From contig DCGD01000118.1 in NCBI GenBank assembly GCA_002315195.1, forward strand, positions 1-56,738: DNA of 56,738 nt. Reading direction: 5' to 3'. The stretch's first letter is position 1, and the number at the start of each line of letters is the position of its first letter. The notes under the pieces are model-generated. The model was not told the origin of the DNA. It saw only the letters and a list, made by a program, of their open reading frames with translations, and did not search any database. The position numbers were made by a program, and so were the translations under genes. Positions 52,960-56,738 of this stretch are shown in pieces. This DNA is from Prevotellaceae bacterium UBA1787 (GTDB taxonomy: Bacteria; Bacteroidota; Bacteroidia; Bacteroidales; Bacteroidaceae).

Positions 52960-53061
52960 CGTCATTTTCAGTGAGCCGTCAATTATGAATCAGAAATCTA
53001 TTTTTGTCCTATTTCATTATGGCGAAGAATTAAAGGGGGACTGGGTCAAAGGAATGTGAGG

Positions 53062-54759
53062 TTAGAAACTCACTTTCCTTGTTTCCTTTCCGTCGTTGAT
53101 GAACAGTACCCTATGTTGGAGGAGCATTTCTTGAAGGTTCAGTTCCCCGCGAGGGCATTGCTTGAGCAACCGTCCATTGGCATCGTATATCGTCACGATG
53201 TCTGCGGCATCGCTCTGTTGGAGGTCGGGAAGCGTGATGGCGGAAATCCATCCGGGGTTGTTTTCCTTTATGAGTTCCAACGTACCGTTGTTCTTTTTCA
53301 GTATGTAACTTGTGTTGATGGAGTCGGTGGCGCAAGAAGGTTGCCAGGTGGTTTCATTGTTGTTTTTTGAACCTATGTAAATGCGGTATGTTCCATTGGC
53401 AAGGCTGTTGGTGGAAATGTTCTTTGAGTTGAGGGAGATGCCGCTTGCTATTGGAATCTTTGCGTTCATGATACTCAAGGCAAATTGTTCTTCATCGTTG
53501 TCAGCAACAAGAGCTATTTTTCCATTGAAATCTTCCAGTTCAAGATTGTATAAAGTGGTCTTAAATTCAAGTAGGACGGTATTCTGAATATGAGCGGGAA
53601 CTTTTTGGACGGTGATGTCCAATGAATTGCCGAGTGTCATGCGTGAAGCAGGCACGCGTGCGGGTTCCTCAGGATTTATGTAAATCATTTCGTGACTTGA
53701 AGAAAATTCGAATGTTTGAGGATTGAGCAGAGACAAGTCATAATACCCATCGTCCAAGCCTTCCCATCCCCAATTTACCGACACCAAGCCTTCCTCATCG
53801 TAACCATCAAGAATAAAGGCATGCCCTCCGCCCGTGTAGGCGTCAGCACCGCAGTATATCAGGGGATGCTCTTCTGACAAGAAACGGTAAATCATGTTGT
53901 TCCAATCTTTTTTGGGGTAGGATAGATGATGGAAATATTGGACGTTGTTGTAGCCGAGGTATTTGATAAGTCCCAAGGCTGAATGGCAGAAGGAAGTACT
54001 GGTTCCAGTGTCTCCATATTGGGAATAAAAGGCAATGCCGCAGTGCGCCATCAATTTCGCTACGGCGTTGCGCGCTTTCTCCGAACTGGATTTATTGTAT
54101 GAATCCGTCATGGAGGCGAAGTCGAACTCAACGCCTTCGAATTTTGCGGACACGATCCCTCCCTCAACCGTTTCACATTCGTACGACACGGAATCTTTCC
54201 CGCTTACGGAGGCGGAATAATATTTCAGTACTTGAGCGGTGGCGGTAGCGGTACATCCAGTAAGGCAGGGTCTGCCTGTAACAATCGAACGCGGGCATAG
54301 ATTGTTGTAGGGAGTGTCTTGTCCCCATTTCGTTTGTATCAACGAAGCCACTTTGGGTTCGGCATCATCAGGGATGACATTCGTTTCCAATGTTCTGCTT
54401 TCGTTGGTCATGTGTTCCGTGACCTTAACTGCTTGTTCCAACCACCAGTTGAAACTTTCAGAGTGTTCTGCGCTGAAAGTACTTTTTGAATATCCGAGTA
54501 CGGGACGTAGGTTGTCGTCGGTCGTCATGATGACAAAACCATCGCCATCCGAGGGTCCATAAACGCAAACGGAGGGTGAGGGTGAGGCAAGGCAAACGGG
54601 TGCGGTTTGAGTTGTGGAGGATTGAAAAGGTTTGCTGGAAAACACTTTGCCTCGCAGCGTATTCGCCGCAATGTTCTGTAATTCTTGTATGGTGCGTTGG
54701 TGTGCGTTGGTTGAAAGTACAAGTGAAAAAAGAAAGATGAAGAGGAGGAAATGTTTCAT
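53062..54759 (-). CDS. Secreted C10-family cysteine protease (streptopain-like)
   Basis: 565 residues from the ATG at 54759 (MKHFLLFIFLFSLVLSTNA, a signal peptide); an ATG at 54777 would add six residues. A Spi-type propeptide (~20-150) ends near NVIPDDAEPKVASLIQTKWGQ. The peptidase domain has Cys in CLTGCTATATAQVLKYY (~176) and His in GGHAFILDGYDEEG, followed by VNWGWEGLDDGYYDLSLL, the hallmark of SpeB and of interpain/periodontain-type enzymes in Prevotella and Porphyromonas. A C-terminal beta region (~385-565) ends with IYDANGRLLKQ, a form found in secretion-related tails. It is a likely extracellular protease that degrades host proteins. It lies 98 bases downstream of the ABC permease. 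Confidence 0.88.
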   Translation of the reverse strand: MKHFLLFIFLFSLVLSTNAHQRTIQELQNIAANTLRGKVFSSKPFQSSTTQTAPVCLASPSPSVCVYGPSDGDGFVIMTTDDNLRPVLGYSKSTFSAEHSESFNWWLEQAVKVTEHMTNESRTLETNVIPDDAEPKVASLIQTKWGQDTPYNNLCPRSIVTGRPCLTGCTATATAQVLKYYSASVSGKDSVSYECETVEGGIVSAKFEGVEFDFASMTDSYNKSSSEKARNAVAKLMAHCGIAFYSQYGDTGTSTSFCHSALGLIKYLGYNNVQYFHHLSYPKKDWNNMIYRFLSEEHPLIYCGADAYTGGGHAFILDGYDEEGLVSVNWGWEGLDDGYYDLSLLNPQTFEFSSSHEMIYINPEEPARVPASRMTLGNSLDITVQKVPAHIQNTVLLEFKTTLYNLELEDFNGKIALVADNDEEQFALSIMNAKIPIASGISLNSKNISTNSLANGTYRIYIGSKNNNETTWQPSCATDSINTSYILKKNNGTLELIKENNPGWISAITLPDLQQSDAADIVTIYDANGRLLKQCPRGELNLQEMLLQHRVLFINDGKETRKVSF

Positions 54760-54857
54760 GTGATGTATTTTAGCCATATGTGATGTTCATTTGGTACAGT
54801 AGGTCACCCGGAGAAATGCAAGCCGGAATTAGTATGATTTGGTCTTTTCACCATGCT

Positions 54858-56075
<1,218 letters not shown>

Positions 56076-56099
56076 GTCTTTGTATTGTTTGTTGGTGGG

Positions 56100-56738
56100 T
56101 CAATCCACGGGTTTCGGGAGATTTTCAAGTGCTTTGGCGGCTGATAGAATGTTGTTGTTAACTCTGTCTTCCTGGATCATTCCGTCCCGGAGTGTGATGG
56201 TGCGGCTGCTGTACAAGGCAATGTCGGGATTGTGTGTGACGAAGATGATGGTACGTCCATCGGCATGGAGTCGTTGGAACAGCACGAGCATCTCGAAGGA
56301 GGTTCGCGTGTCGAGATTTCCCGTAGCTTCGTCGGCGAGCAGGATAGTGGGGTCATTGACCAGGGCGCGTGCTATGGCGACGCGCTGCATCTGTCCTCCC
56401 GACATTTGGTTGCTTTTGTGATAGAGGCGGTCTCCCAAACCTACGGATTCCAAAGCCTTGATGGCCGCGTTCTTGCGCCGCGAGGCATTGTACTGCTTGT
56501 TGTAAATGAGGGGCAGTTCCACGTTCTCGACTGCCGTGGTTTTGGGCAGCAGGTTGTAGTTTTGGAAAACAAAGCCAATCTTTTGGTTTCTAAGTTTGGC
56601 CCGTTGCCTTTTGCTCATGGTTTTCACGGGGATGCCGTCCAGGTAGTATTCACCGCTGGTAGGGGTGTCGAGACAGCCCAGCTGGTTCAGGAGGGTGGAT
56701 TTGCCGGAACCGGAGGTGCCCATGATGGTTACAAATTC
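56100..56738 (-). CDS. ABC transporter ATP-binding protein (MacB/LolD type), N-terminus cut by window edge
   Basis: 213 codons visible; the frame is open to the right edge and the N-terminal part lies outside (the residues before M are EFVTI). Walker A GTSGSGKSTLL, Q-loop GFVFQNYNLLPKTTAVENVELPL (ends cited), signature MSGGQMQRVAIARAL, Walker B ILLADEATGNLD and switch His in FVTHNPD are all present. The VFQNYNLLP and TAVENVELPL phrases are typical of the MacB/LolD group. It powers the adjacent permease at the inner membrane. Confidence 0.92.
   Translation of the reverse strand, partial: EFVTIMGTSGSGKSTLLNQLGCLDTPTSGEYYLDGIPVKTMSKRQRAKLRNQKIGFVFQNYNLLPKTTAVENVELPLIYNKQYNASRRKNAAIKALESVGLGDRLYHKSNQMSGGQMQRVAIARALVNDPTILLADEATGNLDTRTSFEMLVLFQRLHADGRTIIFVTHNPDIALYSSRTITLRDGMIQEDRVNNNILSAAKALENLPKPVD

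Overview
The window looks like chromosomal DNA from a Prevotellaceae-type member of the Bacteroidales. This rests on several cues: many -7 boxes of the Bacteroidetes form TAnnTTTG, weak Shine-Dalgarno signals, the Bacteroidetes form of GltX (KLSKRDG), secreted glycoside hydrolases of families typical of gut Bacteroidales (GH97, GH36, GH20, GH39-like), a C10 (streptopain-like) protease, and short C-terminal tails on secreted proteins typical of Prevotella. No rRNA, tRNA, IS element, integrase, CRISPR array or SusC/SusD pair was seen. 33 protein genes are annotated; the two at the ends are cut by the window edges.

Layout. (1) 1-6221, minus strand: a secreted unknown protein, a PMCA-type P-type ATPase, then a NurA-domain nuclease and a HerA-like ATPase (cut at base 1), a pair of the kind used in DNA processing and phage defence. 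(2) 6470-14146, plus strand: two tandemly duplicated secreted GH39-like enzymes, a nitronate monooxygenase-type flavoprotein, an M24B aminopeptidase P, a gamma-carbonic anhydrase-type protein and a secreted sugar isomerase/epimerase-like TIM barrel. (3) 14217-19803, minus strand: a DEAD-box helicase / beta-barrel protein / NAGPA-type glycosidase operon, preceded by a GH36 enzyme. (4) 20138-29461, plus strand: a 1718-residue secreted protein with three ~495-residue modules, a large FAD/Fe-S oxidoreductase and a membrane acyltransferase. (5) 29588-34028, minus strand: GH20, GH97 and a DUF3467 protein. (6) 34264-37059, plus strand: gltX and waaA. (7) 37143-48209, minus strand: a CoA transferase, a secreted C1B peptidase, DsbD, an SbcD-like protein, an SbcC-like protein and a small exported protein. 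(8) 48357-52790, plus strand: a DUF3472 protein and a secreted esterase. (9) 53062-56738, minus strand: a MacB-type ABC transporter and a C10 protease.

The most unusual feature is the SbcD/SbcC pair at 37933-43098. Both genes are full length and open, and align with the Mre11/Rad50 family from end to end. Yet the SbcD-like protein has lost three metal ligands (N48, N184, L224 in place of D, H, H), and the SbcC-like protein has lost the Walker A lysine, the Walker B Asp-Glu pair, the LSGGE signature and the switch histidine. The zinc hook (C605, C608) and the coiled coils remain. This suggests a pair kept for a structural or regulatory job without nuclease or ATPase activity. Smaller anomalies are the non-standard P-loop of the HerA-like protein, the altered GDGxND hinge of the P-type ATPase, and an almost identical ~95-bp block shared by the two GH39-like genes.
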